A stretch of DNA of 64,000 bases from Clostridia bacterium (GCA_017435385.1 JAFSFB010000003.1:96857-160856), one strand, 5' to 3'; counted from the stretch's first letter, positions 1 through 9,900 are shown. The notes: generated by a model not told the origin, from the sequence alone. Translations and numbers: made by a program.

Positions 1-958
1 CAACGCCCTCCTTGCCCGAATACTCTCTGACAAAGGTCTGCTCACCCTTGTTTCTGAAATCGATTTCGTTAAAGCTGATCGTTGCAACCGGAACGCTTTC
101 GCTGACAACATCCGAGAAGCCGAAAACAGCCTGAGCAGGTTCAACCTTATATTCAACAATAGTGCCGGCATCGGCAATTCCCGCAGGTACATCCGTAAAG
201 GTCACGGCGGCAGATGCCTTCGCCTCTTTATAGATGAGAGTATTGATATAAATTGAACCGTTCGCCATTTCGTCGGTAACCGCTTTTATTCCGACATATT
301 TCGGCGTATCGCCGTTCTGCTTTGCAAGCTTCAAGCTTGCGGTAAAGCCGTTGTTATCTTTGAGATTGCCCGCAACGGTCGCATAAGCATCGACCTTCAT
401 GACAGACTCGACCTCCGACTTCGGGCCGTAAATCGTTACCTTTTCAACCGCAGGCTCAAAATCCTCGGCAAAATATCCGTCTGCGGCAAAGCTGCCGTTT
501 TCAACGCTGACAACGGGCTCAACAGGGACCTGCTTTTCAACATAATAATCAAAAAGAACCTCAACCTCGCTGACCGTATAGGAAACGATCTCATACTGAG
601 GTCTTGTGCTGACGCTTCCGACATCAACCGAAAGCTTATGTGTTCCCGACTTCGTGACGGATGCTGTGTTGGCAACGGCATCAAGGTCGTTGATAATGCT
701 GTCATCCTCAACGATATAACGCTTGCCGACGACCGTTACGTCAACGGTCAGATTTTCTGCTCCGAACGCTTCAAGCTTCTTGGAATCTATAAGCCCTGTT
801 GAAGATATTCTGATGGGAACGTTCCTGACGGTTATGGTTGTTTCGGGGCTGAATTCAACCGCAACAACAACCCAGATAATCACAGCCGCAACAACTGAAA
901 ATATCAGCAGAAAGCGGTTGTTATAAAACAAATCACTTAATTTTCGGCTATTCTTCAT
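1..958 (-). CDS. cdaR: CdaR/YbbR-domain regulator of the c-di-AMP cyclase, 3'-truncated
   Basis: About 319 codons are visible and the C-terminus lies beyond the left edge. The N-terminus starts MKNSRKLSDL, followed by one hydrophobic membrane segment (about residues 17-35), and the rest is a beta-rich extracytoplasmic part with repeated YbbR-type modules (phrases such as VRNVPIRI and VTVVGKRY recur in spacing). In Firmicutes, CdaR is a membrane-anchored partner that modulates the diadenylate cyclase CdaA. The start codon overlaps the cdaA stop codon (ATGA, 4 bp), so the two are translationally coupled. Family assignment rests on the YbbR-like architecture plus the classical cdaA-cdaR order. 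The usual third member, glmM, would lie outside the window. Confidence 0.88.
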   Translation of the reverse strand, partial: MKNSRKLSDLFYNNRFLLIFSVVAAVIIWVVVAVEFSPETTITVRNVPIRISSTGLIDSKKLEAFGAENLTVDVTVVGKRYIVEDDSIINDLDAVANTASVTKSGTHKLSVDVGSVSTRPQYEIVSYTVSEVEVLFDYYVEKQVPVEPVVSVENGSFAADGYFAEDFEPAVEKVTIYGPKSEVESVMKVDAYATVAGNLKDNNGFTASLKLAKQNGDTPKYVGIKAVTDEMANGSIYINTLIYKEAKASAAVTFTDVPAGIADAGTIVEYKVEPAQAVFGFSDVVSESVPVATISFNEIDFRNKGEQTFVREYSGKEGV

Positions 959-1833
959 TTTTTCCAACCCTTAAACAGTTTTTTGAATGCATCCTTCTCT
1001 GCCGAAAGCTTTTCGGGAGCGGTGTCAATGAGATTGTTGAGAAGAACCTCACGAAGCTGAGCTTCGGTAACATTACGAACGAGCTCACCCTTGAATGCAT
1101 ATGAAATGATTCCCGTTTCCTCGCTGGTGACTACTACGATCGCATCCGTCGTTTCGCTGATACCGATTGCGGCTCTGTGTCTTGTTCCGATCTCACGGGA
1201 AATATTTTCGTTTTTAGACAGCGGAAGAACGCAGCCCGCACAATGCAGTCTGCCGTTTCTGATTATCGCAGCGCCGTCATGAAGCGGAGAATTCGGGAAG
1301 AAGATATTTCCGACAAGCTCATGGGTGACCTTGGCATCAACGAGAGTTCCCGTCTTGATAACATCGCCGAGATGAACCTCTCTCTCAAAAACGACCAGCG
1401 AGCCCGTTTGCTTTGCGCTCATTCTCTGAGCTGCTTTCGCAACCTCGATAACCGCCTCTGTCGTAACAGAATTCAGGTCATCGTCGTTGCCCCTTATCAG
1501 CGCACTCAGAGCCGAAAACTTGCTCTTACCGACACGCTCGATAACCTGACGGATCTCCTGCTGAAAAAGGATAATGAGAACTATAAAAATGTTCTGGAAT
1601 ACAAGCCTGAAAATATATGCACTCGATTGCATTTCAAACTGATACACAATGAGATAAGCCAACCCGAGAAGCAGAAGACCTTTGACAAGCTGCATGGCCC
1701 TGGTTTCTCTGATAAGCTTGATTCCGTGGTAAATAATAAATGCAACAAGACAGATATCAAGAAAATCCGCAACGCCGAATTTCAGCGATGGCAATTTCGA
1801 GAAAAAGTCCGTTATATTGTCAAAAAAGGACAT
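955..1833 (-). CDS. cdaA: Diadenylate cyclase CdaA (DacA)
   Basis: This 292-residue protein makes cyclic di-AMP from two ATP, an essential second messenger controlling potassium, osmolyte and cell-wall homeostasis. Three hydrophobic N-terminal helices (about residues 15-90) are followed by a DAC domain with the two signature motifs, DGA (in SPLHDGAAII) and RHR (in GTRHRAAIGIS). Length and architecture match family CdaA (about 270-290 residues). It is followed by cdaR with a 4-bp overlap and preceded by a 94-base gap after ispF. A poor promoter-like pair lies in that gap, so it may have its own transcript or be read through from the upstream housekeeping cluster. Confidence 0.96.
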   Translation of the reverse strand: MSFFDNITDFFSKLPSLKFGVADFLDICLVAFIIYHGIKLIRETRAMQLVKGLLLLGLAYLIVYQFEMQSSAYIFRLVFQNIFIVLIILFQQEIRQVIERVGKSKFSALSALIRGNDDDLNSVTTEAVIEVAKAAQRMSAKQTGSLVVFEREVHLGDVIKTGTLVDAKVTHELVGNIFFPNSPLHDGAAIIRNGRLHCAGCVLPLSKNENISREIGTRHRAAIGISETTDAIVVVTSEETGIISYAFKGELVRNVTEAQLREVLLNNLIDTAPEKLSAEKDAFKKLFKGWKK

Positions 1834-1869
1834 AAGCGGTTACGCTCCCTTTCATAATTCTCTTATCAT

Positions 1870-1899
1870 ATCTTAGCACAACTTAAAAGAGGTTGTAAA
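1870..1899 (-). promoter_or_regulatory. Possible promoter for cdaA-cdaR
   Basis: Read on the minus strand, a -35-like TTTACA and a -10-like TAAGAT are separated by 18 bases, 37 bases before the cdaA start. Both boxes are imperfect. This is the only plausible sigma-A pair in the ispF-cdaA gap. Confidence 0.35.
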
Positions 1900-1927
1900 C
1901 AAAGATAATGCCGAATTAACAAAAAAT

Positions 1928-2401
1928 TTATTTTTCGATCAGACATACTGCGTGGGCGGATATTCCTTCCCCCTCACCCGTAAAGCCGAGCCCCTCTTCG
2001 GTCGTAGCCTTGACGCTTACAAAGTCGGGGTCGATGCCGCATGCCGAGGCGATATTCTCACGCATTTTTCTGATATGCTCCTTCATTTTCGGTCTTTGGG
2101 CAATAATCGTAGCATCGATATTGACGACCGAATAGCCCTTATCGGATATGGCTTTCACGACCTCGGAAAGAAGCACAAGGCTGTCTGCCCCCTTATATTT
2201 TTCGTCGCTGTCGGGAAAAAGGCAACCGATATCGCCCATCGCCGCCGCACCGAGAAGAGAATCGCTGATTGCATGCAGAAGCACATCCGCATCAGAATGA
2301 CCGAGCAGACCTTTTTCATAGGGAATATCGACTCCGCCGATAATAAGCTTTCTGTTTTCGACAAGCTTATGCACATCATATCCGTGACCTATTCTGAGCA
2401 T
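1928..2401 (-). CDS. ispF: 2-C-methyl-D-erythritol 2,4-cyclodiphosphate synthase
   Basis: IspF catalyses the cyclisation step of the MEP isoprenoid pathway in the cytoplasm. The 157-residue protein begins [13 protein letters not shown], with the metal-binding DxH of the family. It also has the conserved [13 protein letters not shown] segment and the C-terminal substrate-binding stretch [18 protein letters not shown] chose the ATG that follows AAGGAG by nine bases. An upstream in-frame GTG would add three residues but sits inside the ribosome binding site. It overlaps the end of rnmV by 13 bp, so the two are probably coupled. Confidence 0.97.
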   Translation of the reverse strand: MLRIGHGYDVHKLVENRKLIIGGVDIPYEKGLLGHSDADVLLHAISDSLLGAAAMGDIGCLFPDSDEKYKGADSLVLLSEVVKAISDKGYSVVNIDATIIAQRPKMKEHIRKMRENIASACGIDPDFVSVKATTEEGLGFTGEGEGISAHAVCLIEK

Positions 2402-2997
2402 TCGGACCACTCCTTTTCAATTTCTTTTATATCTTCAACAAATCTTTCGTAGGTTGTGATGCAGTTGAGCACCGTCACAAGCGCATTCGCCGTCAGTCTT
2501 GACGGCAGAGCATAATATTTCAGCAATGCCGCTCTTTTCTCCGAGCTGTTTTCACCGCCCGTAAACCCGAATTCATAAAGGTCGAGCTTTGTTATCGGTC
2601 TTTCGGGTGACTGAGAGTTTTCAAAGAGCACCCCTGCATTCGCAAGAGCCTGCATGATAACCTCCTCGGAAACGCCTTCAACGCCGAGCTTTCCTTCCTT
2701 TGAAGGCTCGGTTTTTCTTTTTTCCTTGCCGAAAATATCGGGTATATAGGCATGCTTTATATATTTTTTATCAACGGTCGAGCCGATAAAGGAACGGATT
2801 TTGAAACCTGCGGAATCGCTGTCCGTAAGCACGAGAATCCCCCTCTTTTCGGCAAGCATTCTGATAAGCCGCTGAAGCTCCTTATCCTTGAAAATGCCGA
2901 AGCCGTCCGTCTGAATTATCGGGGCATCGATGATTCCCGAAAGCTTGATTTTGTCGTACTTTCCCTCAACGATGACCGCCTGACTGATTTTTATCAT
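2389..2997 (-). CDS. rnmV: Ribonuclease M5 (5S rRNA maturation)
   Basis: A 202-residue Toprim-domain nuclease. The Toprim glutamate motif is in [13 protein letters not shown] and the DxD motif in [14 protein letters not shown], followed by the family-typical IRSFIG. RNase M5 trims both ends of precursor 5S rRNA in low-GC Gram-positives together with ribosomal protein L18. The length agrees with the family (about 180-200). It lies two bases after holA and overlaps ispF. In many Firmicutes rnmV instead sits beside ksgA, so this neighbourhood is a rearranged one. Confidence 0.9.
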   Translation of the reverse strand: MIKISQAVIVEGKYDKIKLSGIIDAPIIQTDGFGIFKDKELQRLIRMLAEKRGILVLTDSDSAGFKIRSFIGSTVDKKYIKHAYIPDIFGKEKRKTEPSKEGKLGVEGVSEEVIMQALANAGVLFENSQSPERPITKLDLYEFGFTGGENSSEKRAALLKYYALPSRLTANALVTVLNCITTYERFVEDIKEIEKEWSECSE

Positions 2998-2999
2998 AA

Positions 3000-4025
3000 T
3001 TATCTCCCGCCGACTCTCGCAAGCTTTACAACTGCCTTTTCGAGAATCAGCCTTTTATCGGTTGATGTGCTTTTCATTGCGGTATCCGCTTCAACAAGAA
3101 TATCAACGCATTCGGCTATATCGTCAAAGGTCAGCGAAGCGCTGTTCCTTGCGGCATTGGTAAGTCTGAACTCCTTGCCTGCATAGTTATAATAACCTGC
3201 AACGGATTCCGCTCTTCCGCCCGATTTGACCGCCGCCTTGGCTCTGTAAATATCCGAATATGAAGCAATCAGCGCACCGAGGATCTGAAATTCGTCCTCT
3301 CTCTGTTCAAAAAGCTGCTCGAGCTTTCTGAAGGCGCTGTCAAACCTTCTTGCCGTCAGATCCTTTATCATATCAAAAACCCTTGCATCAAGGCTTTTTA
3401 TGCACACGGCATCAACATCGCTCTTCTTGATTTCACCCTGAGCATAGGCGCAGACCTTTTCGGTTTCGTTAAGAAGGGTGTTAAGGTCCGAGCCGACACA
3501 CGAAACGAGATATGAGGCAACGCCTTTTTCAAACGCCGTTCCCCTCTTTTTTGCGCCGCTTTCAACCATTTTTGCAAGCTCAAGAGCGGTTTTCTTTTCA
3601 AGCTTTACTGCGTATGCTTTCTTCTCGAAAAGCTTTACCGTCTTTGTCCATTTCGCCCCCTTGGGCTCATATGCAACGAACGAGAAGATCAGCGCACAGT
3701 CCTCGGGATTGTCCTCGATAACTGTCTGAAGCTGTTCAAAGCCGTTATCGTCAAGTGTATCAAGAGGAAAATCCTTGACGAGAACGCACTTCGTTTCCGC
3801 CATCATCGGAACAGCCTGAGCACTTTCATAGATGTCTGAAAGCGACGACTCCTTGCCGTCAAAGGTATGAAAATTGAAGTCGGCGAAGGATTCGTCAACC
3901 GTCTTTTTTACAATTTTATCAACATAAACCTTTTTGAGATAGTTCTCCTCACCGTAAATGAGATAAACGCCGACGGGGTTTTCCCTCAGCTTTTCTTTTA
4001 AAGCAGATTCGTTTAAAGCAGGCAT
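3000..4025 (-). CDS. holA: DNA polymerase III subunit delta
   Basis: This 341-residue protein is the clamp-loader subunit that opens the beta sliding clamp. The N-terminus has the typical PVGVYLIYGEENYLKK, a Walker-A-like region without a functional P-loop as usual for delta. A middle helical part follows (KDLTARRFDSAFRKLEQLF), then the C-terminal collar domain with YSDIYRAKAA. In Firmicutes holA commonly follows comEC, as it does here with a 16-base gap. An AGGAAGG ribosome binding site precedes the ATG. Confidence 0.93.
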   Translation of the reverse strand: MPALNESALKEKLRENPVGVYLIYGEENYLKKVYVDKIVKKTVDESFADFNFHTFDGKESSLSDIYESAQAVPMMAETKCVLVKDFPLDTLDDNGFEQLQTVIEDNPEDCALIFSFVAYEPKGAKWTKTVKLFEKKAYAVKLEKKTALELAKMVESGAKKRGTAFEKGVASYLVSCVGSDLNTLLNETEKVCAYAQGEIKKSDVDAVCIKSLDARVFDMIKDLTARRFDSAFRKLEQLFEQREDEFQILGALIASYSDIYRAKAAVKSGGRAESVAGYYNYAGKEFRLTNAARNSASLTFDDIAECVDILVEADTAMKSTSTDKRLILEKAVVKLARVGGR

Positions 4026-4041
4026 GCAAAACCTTCCTTTC

Positions 4042-6249
4042 TCATTCTCTGCAAACGCTCATAACTCCATTCTCGGCGGTTATGAGCAAATCTCCGCAGC
4101 CGCCCGTTGCGGCGCACGGAATTCCTTTTGAATGCAATTCATTCTGTATTATCAAGCCTCTTCGGTTTTCGGCACATATTACCGTGAAATCCGCCGCAGA
4201 TTCTGCTATATCCGAGGGATAATCACTCCTCGTTATTACGAGATCGGCATCACGGAAATGCTCGGGGATTTGCCCGTATCCGTCAATCGGAAACGGACAG
4301 ATCAAAGAGGAAATGTTTTCATTTTCAACAAGCACGAGGCTTGTGCCGTTCACTTTGAAAAATGAAACGGTAAAGTTTTCAGTTGAATATTTATCGGTAA
4401 TCGGTATGATTTCGCACCCTTCCGAAAGAAGCTGCAGATTTTCGGGCATTTCATCGCAGACCAGCTCACGGGGGCGGTTTTCTTTAAACAGATCAACGGC
4501 AAACGCCGATGAATGATCGGATGCATCGGGAAGAATCAAGGCATCAAAGCTGCCTGCACGGTTCAGCGCATTTCCGATTTTCATTTCGCCCGAAAAGCTT
4601 GTCCCTCCGCACCCGACGAGCAGATTCTCACCCGAATCGCTCAGCATTACGGAGATACCGTTACCCGTGTCAAGGACTCTGATTTCGGTTGTACCTTTCT
4701 GTATAAAAGAAGAAACAAATACGCCCGAAAAGAACAGCATGCAAGCAATTGCCGAAGCGGCAAACGCTGAAGTTCTGATACGAATCGAAATAAAAACCGC
4801 AACGGCAAAATAAAGAAGAACAACGCCCGTGAGAATAAAAGAATAGCTTTCTCCGATTCCGATGCGAAGAGGTTCAATTTCCGCCATAAACCCCGACATT
4901 CCGATTATGTAACGCAGAAACAGCTTTGCGGGATAATAAAATATGTTCAGATTCAGGGGAACAGCAAAAGACATCAGCGTTGCAAGAACGCTGAGAATGA
5001 TCGCTCCGCTTGCAAACGGAGTTATTATCAGATTGGATATCAGGGTCGCAAAGCTGAAGCCTCCCGAAATGCGGAGCATAATGGGCTGAATCAGAAGCGT
5101 CGCACCAAAGCTCGGCAAAAGCCATTCCGCCGCCGAGGAAGCCAACCTTCCCTTCTTTGTATTCATGCCGCATTTGTTTCTGACCTCGGGCAACACATAT
5201 TCGTTGCAAAGGAGAATGCCGACGGTCGAAAGAGCGGAAAGCTGAAGAGATACAGATGCCATGGCGTGCGGCGAAGCAACCGAAATAACAAGAAGCGAAA
5301 ATCCGAGCGAGTTAATGGAATCCGACCTTCTCGAAAAGAAATTCGCCAGAAGATACGAAAGCATCATAACTCCCGCTCTCTGAACGGAATACGTAAGCCC
5401 TGCCAGAAGCATAAAGCCGATAACGGCAAAGGCTGCAACAACGCTCACAGCTTTTTCACGGAGCCTGAGCTTTCTCAGCAGTCCGATGACAAACACGGAC
5501 CAGACTGACAGATGAAACCCCGAAACGCAAATGATATGAACGATTCCCGCCAAACGAAGGTCATTATAAAGACCATCGGGAATACCGCTCTTATCCCCGA
5601 GAAGCATCGCAACCGCAAGAGCTCCGTTTTCATCGGGAAAGACTCTGTAAACCGCCCGTTTGACTGCGTTACGCATGTTGATGATCTTCATGCCGAAGGG
5701 CTTTTCATCCTCGGGAATTTCCGTAACAACACAATCATCTGAAAACGGATACGCTCCGATAACAAGTCCCGAAGCAAGATTGGCATTCAGAAACACGCTG
5801 TCCGTAATTCCCGGACGATAAAAGGCAAAATCGCCTTCAATTATATCGTAAGGACGGATATCGGGGCTTTCGGAAAACACGAGCCTCAGACCGAAGCGCA
5901 CATCCTCTCCGTCAAGAGAAACCGCTTTTGCATCGTAATAGAATTTGCCGTATTCGATAACGGCCTCGTCGGTTATGCGGGCTTTCAGTCGGTGAACAGT
6001 ACCGTCATATGATGCGAGCGGAGAAAAACAAAGCGTATTTACCGCTAAAAGAAATATGCACGCAACCGCTCCCGACGAAGCGAAAAGCGGAAAAACCTTC
6101 TCCTCTCTCAGCCTTTTTGAAAAAAGCGCAATAACCAGAGCAACGGCAAAGCCTGCCAGAACAGCCGCCGTTACTCCGGTTTCCTTGTCAAACAAAAATG
6201 CTATGGTCAAAAACACCGTGAAACCGATAACGGCAAACGGTCTTTTCAT
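4042..6249 (-). CDS. comEC: ComEC/Rec2 DNA-uptake channel with a degenerate metallo-beta-lactamase domain
   Basis: 735 residues. The N-terminus has membrane helices and a DUF4131-like extracellular part. A multi-helix competence domain follows (about residues 190-500), with the family phrases IVHIICVSGFHLSVWSVF and AGLTYSVQRAGVMM. A C-terminal beta-lactamase-like domain starts near residue 520 with VLDTGNGISVMLSDSG. In canonical ComEC this region carries an HxHxDH zinc motif. Here the aligned stretch reads LPDASDHSSA and lacks the histidines, so nuclease or hydrolase activity is probably lost. No comEA lies nearby. I chose the ATG after GGGTGAGG rather than the in-frame GTG three codons upstream. 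Confidence 0.9.
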   Translation of the reverse strand: MKRPFAVIGFTVFLTIAFLFDKETGVTAAVLAGFAVALVIALFSKRLREEKVFPLFASSGAVACIFLLAVNTLCFSPLASYDGTVHRLKARITDEAVIEYGKFYYDAKAVSLDGEDVRFGLRLVFSESPDIRPYDIIEGDFAFYRPGITDSVFLNANLASGLVIGAYPFSDDCVVTEIPEDEKPFGMKIINMRNAVKRAVYRVFPDENGALAVAMLLGDKSGIPDGLYNDLRLAGIVHIICVSGFHLSVWSVFVIGLLRKLRLREKAVSVVAAFAVIGFMLLAGLTYSVQRAGVMMLSYLLANFFSRRSDSINSLGFSLLVISVASPHAMASVSLQLSALSTVGILLCNEYVLPEVRNKCGMNTKKGRLASSAAEWLLPSFGATLLIQPIMLRISGGFSFATLISNLIITPFASGAIILSVLATLMSFAVPLNLNIFYYPAKLFLRYIIGMSGFMAEIEPLRIGIGESYSFILTGVVLLYFAVAVFISIRIRTSAFAASAIACMLFFSGVFVSSFIQKGTTEIRVLDTGNGISVMLSDSGENLLVGCGGTSFSGEMKIGNALNRAGSFDALILPDASDHSSAFAVDLFKENRPRELVCDEMPENLQLLSEGCEIIPITDKYSTENFTVSFFKVNGTSLVLVENENISSLICPFPIDGYGQIPEHFRDADLVITRSDYPSDIAESAADFTVICAENRRGLIIQNELHSKGIPCAATGGCGDLLITAENGVMSVCRE

Positions 6250-6270
6250 GGACCTCACCCACAGAAAACT

Positions 6271-6807
6271 TTATTTCTCAATGAGAGGAATAACTCCGAG
6301 GAAAACGATATCATCTCTTTCAGCCGCATCGCCCTCGGCAAGCACCGCCGCTTTTGCAACGATATTCGCATCGAACTTTGCACAGAGAGTTTCAACCGCT
6401 TTAAGCGACTCACCCGTGCTGATAACATCATCGAGAATAACAACTCTCTTGCCTCTCATCTGCTCGCCCTCGATGCTGTCGAGAATGAGAGTCTGCTCGG
6501 CATCGGTCGTTATTGAACGGACATTTACCGAAACGGGCTCGGACATATAGAGCTTCGCTTTCTTGCGGACAACGAAATATTTCTTGCCGCTCTGCCTTGA
6601 CATTTCATAGGCAAGAGGAATGCTCTTTGCCTCGGGAGTAACTATATAATCAAACTCGGGAAGTCTTTTGATAAGCTCTGCTGCGGAATGCACCGTGATC
6701 TCGACATCACCGAAAAGAATGAAGGCGGCGATATCAAGCTTGTCGCTTATCGGGCATCTCATAAGATCCCTTTTCATGCCTGCTATGTCAACTGTATAAT
6801 ACTGCAT
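6271..6807 (-). CDS. Phosphoribosyltransferase, adenine-phosphoribosyltransferase-like
   Basis: A 178-residue type I PRTase. The PRPP-binding loop is VVILDDVISTGESLKA (two acidic residues followed by the STGES phosphate loop) and the preceding strand carries DYIVTPEAKSIPLAYE. The size and N-terminus resemble adenine phosphoribosyltransferase, which salvages adenine to AMP. Close relatives often lack proven substrate specificity and may act as purine regulators. It lies between the HIT gene (17-base gap) and comEC, with a GAGGAG ribosome binding site seven bases before its ATG. Confidence 0.82.
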   Translation of the reverse strand: MQYYTVDIAGMKRDLMRCPISDKLDIAAFILFGDVEITVHSAAELIKRLPEFDYIVTPEAKSIPLAYEMSRQSGKKYFVVRKKAKLYMSEPVSVNVRSITTDAEQTLILDSIEGEQMRGKRVVILDDVISTGESLKAVETLCAKFDANIVAKAAVLAEGDAAERDDIVFLGVIPLIEK

Positions 6808-6824
6808 ATCTTTCTCCTCTTAAA

Positions 6825-7163
6825 TCAGCCTGCGGGCCAGCCGAAATCTCTGCCGCCCATGAGGTGGAAATGAATGTGTTTGACTGTCTGACCTGCGCTG
6901 TCGCCGCAGTTGTTGACGATTCTGAAGCCGTCGTCAAGACCCTTTTCCTTTGCGATAATTGCAGCAACCTCAAAGATATGCGCAATAACCGAGCTGTTTT
7001 CGGGAGTAATGTCGGCGGCGCATGCAATATGCTCCTTGGGAACGATCAGAATATGAACGGGTGCCTGAGGCTCAAGGTCATAGAACGCAAGCACCTTATC
7101 GTCTTCATACGCCTTGTTTGAGGGAATTTCTCCGCTGATGATCTTGCAGAAAATGCAATCCAT
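6825..7163 (-). CDS. HIT-family (Hint-like) nucleotide hydrolase
   Basis: A 112-residue histidine-triad protein starting MDCIFCKIISGEIPS, with the catalytic HxHxHxx signature as HIHFHLMGG near the C-terminus. Hint proteins hydrolyse AMP-lysine or other adenosine phosphoramidates, including aminoacyl-adenylate adducts. That fits the location right after alaS, although the link is inferred. Length and motifs are complete. Confidence 0.94.
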   Translation of the reverse strand: MDCIFCKIISGEIPSNKAYEDDKVLAFYDLEPQAPVHILIVPKEHIACAADITPENSSVIAHIFEVAAIIAKEKGLDDGFRIVNNCGDSAGQTVKHIHFHLMGGRDFGWPAG

Positions 7164-7221
7164 AAATCCACTTCCTTATATGTTTTTGCGGCGGGACAAA
7201 TTAGCCCCGCCATATTTATTT

Positions 7222-9849
7222 TTATTTAAGCATCGCCTTGACGATGTCTGCAACCGCCGCCATAGCACCCGAAACATTGGAAACATCCTTTGTTCCTGCC
7301 ATAGCGCTGTCGGGTCTGCCGCCGCCCGAGCCGCCTGCAAGCTTTGAAACCTCTCTTACGATATTGCCTGCGTGAGCACCTCTTGCAACCGCCTGCTTAC
7401 CGCATGCGCATGCAAAGTTTGCACTTGCGCCGTTGATTCCGCAGATAACCGCAACGGCATTTTCGTCCTCCTTGACCTTGTCGCACATTGAGCGAAGATC
7501 TCCGGGATTAACGCCTTCAACGGTTGTTGCAACGAGAGTCACTCCGCCAAGGTCAACCGCACCGCTCATGAGGTCACCCGTCTTGAGCTGAGAGAGCTCT
7601 GCACGAAGCTGCTCGATCTCCTTTTCCTTCGCCTTGAGATCGGCGGCAAGAGCATTCGCCTTCTTGTCAAGCTCGGAAACATTTGCAAGCTTCATGGCAG
7701 CCGCCGTGCTGTTGATAAGAGCGTTATTCTTTGCGATATATTCAAGAACACCCGTACCCGTTACGGCTTCGATTCTTCTGACACCTGCGGCAACGGATGA
7801 CTCGGAAACGATCTTGAAAAGACCGAGCTTGCCCGTGTTATCGGCATGTGTGCCGCCGCAGAGCTCTGTCGAGAAATCCCCTGCTTTTACAACACGGACA
7901 ATATCGCCGTATTTTTCGCCGAAGAGTGCCATCGCACCTGCCTTCTTGGCTTCTTCAATAGGCATCTCCGTGCTTGTTACGGGCATAGCGGAGAGAATAA
8001 TCGAGTTGACCTTGTTTTCAACACTTGCAAGCTCTTCAGCCGTCAGAGCCGAGAAATGAGTGAAGTCGAATCTCATTGCGCTTTCGTTGACAAGCTGACC
8101 TGCCTGCTCAACATGAGAGCCGAGAGCCTCACGCAGAGCCGCCTGAAGAAGATGAGCCGCAGTATGGTTTCTCATTGTTGCCGCTCTGGATTCTTCGTTA
8201 TAAACGGTTACGGCAGCATCGCCCACCTTTATGCCGTCACCCGTAAGAGTGCCGTGATGAAGGTAAGCTCCGTCGGCATCCTTGGTTGTGCCCGTAACCT
8301 CAAAAATGCTTTCACCGATTCTGATAACGCCCGTGTCACCGACCTGACCGCCGCTTTCGGCATAGAAAGAGGTCTTGTCCAGAACAACGATTGCGTTCTC
8401 GCCGTCATTGATAAAGTCTTTTCTTTCGCCGTCGGAAACGAGCGCAAGAATCTTTGCCTCGGTGTTGTTTTCTGTATAGCCCGTGAACTCGGTTTTTTCA
8501 ATATCCTTGAATGAAACACCGTTGTTTCTCCAGTCGGAGTCTGCGGCATTTCTCTTTGCGCTCTTTGCCTTGAGTCTTGCTTCCTCGACAAGCTGACGGA
8601 ATTTCTCCTCATCAACGGTCATGTTCTTTTCGTTTGCGATTTCCTTTGTCAGATCAATGGGGAAGCCGTAAGTATCCTGAAGCTTGAAGGCATCCTCGCC
8701 CGAAAGAACGCCGTTTTCGGATTTTTCCATCATCTCATTGAGAAGACCGAGTCCCGAGTCGATCGTCTTATAGAAGCTTTCTTCTTCGGTTGAAATGACC
8801 TTCTTGATATAATCTTTCTTTTCAACAAGGTTGGGATATGCGTTTTCGTTTTCGGCAATAACGGTATCGCAGACCTCTGCAAGGAAGGGTCTGTCAATGC
8901 CGATGAGTCTTCCGTGTCTTGCCGCACGGCGGAGAAGTCTTCTGAGAACATAGCCTCTGCCGCTGTTTGAGGGAAGAACACCGTCGCCGACCATGAATGT
9001 TGTGCTTCTGATATGGTCGGTGATAACACGGAGCGAAACATCCTTCTTTTCGTCATCGTGATAGTTGAGCTTTGCGATCTCCATGATATGCTTCATGATG
9101 TTGCGAACGGTATCGACCTCGAAAAGGTTGTCAACATCCTGCATGACGCAGGCAAGTCTTTCAAGTCCCATGCCCGTGTCGATATTGGGATTTGCAAGGC
9201 GGGTATAGTTATTCTTGCCGTCGTTTTCAAACTGAGTGAAAACGAGGTTCCAGACTTCGATGAAGCGGTCGCAGTCGCAGCCTACCTTACAGTCGGGACT
9301 GCCGCAGCCCTTTGAAGGACCTCTGTCAAAATAAATTTCCGAGCAGGGGCCGCAGGGGCCTGCACCGTGCTCCCAGAAGTTGTCCTCCTTGCCGAAACGC
9401 ACCATGTGAGAGGGGTCAACGCCGACCTCCTTTGTCCAGATGTCGTAAGCCTCGTCGTCCTCAAGATAAACGCTGACATAAAGAAGCTCCTCAGGAATTT
9501 CAAGAACCTTCGTAAAAAATTCCCAAGCCCATGCGGTTGCCTCACGCTTGAAATAATCGCCGAACGAGAAGTTGCCGAGCATCTCAAAATATGTGCCGTG
9601 GCGTGCGGTTTTACCGACATTTTCGATATCGGGAGTGCGGATGCACTTCTGGCAGGTTGTGACTCTCTTTCTGGGAGGAGTCACCTCGCCCGTGAAATAC
9701 TTTTTCATGGGAGTCATGCCTGCGTTGATAAGCAGAATGCTCTTGTCGCCCTGAGGAACAAGCGAGAAGCTGGGCAATCTCAGATGCTCCTTGGATTCAA
9801 AAAATGCGAGATATTTTTCTCTTAATTCGTTAAGTCCTGTCCATTTCAT
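7222..9849 (-). CDS. alaS: Alanyl-tRNA synthetase
   Basis: 875 residues, beginning MKWTGLNELREKYLAFFES. The class II aminoacylation core contains LINAGMTPMKKYF and the family zinc-like cysteines. The editing domain has HTAAHLLQAALRE and CGGTHADNTG. The C-terminal oligomerisation/DHHA1 domain has the glycine-rich LAGGSGGGRPDSAMAG. The start is set by AGGAGG nine bases before the ATG; an in-frame upstream extension of eight codons has no ribosome binding site. Expression is controlled by the T-box leader directly upstream, and alaS heads the minus-strand housekeeping cluster. Confidence 0.98.
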   Translation of the reverse strand: MKWTGLNELREKYLAFFESKEHLRLPSFSLVPQGDKSILLINAGMTPMKKYFTGEVTPPRKRVTTCQKCIRTPDIENVGKTARHGTYFEMLGNFSFGDYFKREATAWAWEFFTKVLEIPEELLYVSVYLEDDEAYDIWTKEVGVDPSHMVRFGKEDNFWEHGAGPCGPCSEIYFDRGPSKGCGSPDCKVGCDCDRFIEVWNLVFTQFENDGKNNYTRLANPNIDTGMGLERLACVMQDVDNLFEVDTVRNIMKHIMEIAKLNYHDDEKKDVSLRVITDHIRSTTFMVGDGVLPSNSGRGYVLRRLLRRAARHGRLIGIDRPFLAEVCDTVIAENENAYPNLVEKKDYIKKVISTEEESFYKTIDSGLGLLNEMMEKSENGVLSGEDAFKLQDTYGFPIDLTKEIANEKNMTVDEEKFRQLVEEARLKAKSAKRNAADSDWRNNGVSFKDIEKTEFTGYTENNTEAKILALVSDGERKDFINDGENAIVVLDKTSFYAESGGQVGDTGVIRIGESIFEVTGTTKDADGAYLHHGTLTGDGIKVGDAAVTVYNEESRAATMRNHTAAHLLQAALREALGSHVEQAGQLVNESAMRFDFTHFSALTAEELASVENKVNSIILSAMPVTSTEMPIEEAKKAGAMALFGEKYGDIVRVVKAGDFSTELCGGTHADNTGKLGLFKIVSESSVAAGVRRIEAVTGTGVLEYIAKNNALINSTAAAMKLANVSELDKKANALAADLKAKEKEIEQLRAELSQLKTGDLMSGAVDLGGVTLVATTVEGVNPGDLRSMCDKVKEDENAVAVICGINGASANFACACGKQAVARGAHAGNIVREVSKLAGGSGGGRPDSAMAGTKDVSNVSGAMAAVADIVKAMLK

Positions 9850-9900
9850 AACAGTTATCCTCCTATGGGTCAAGCCCTTGATTTACTCGAAATTGCGATA

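Noticed and set aside
1177..1857. A 226-codon frame on the plus strand across cdaA
   Set aside because: It is antisense to the certain cdaA gene, has no ribosome binding site and no domain-like pattern.
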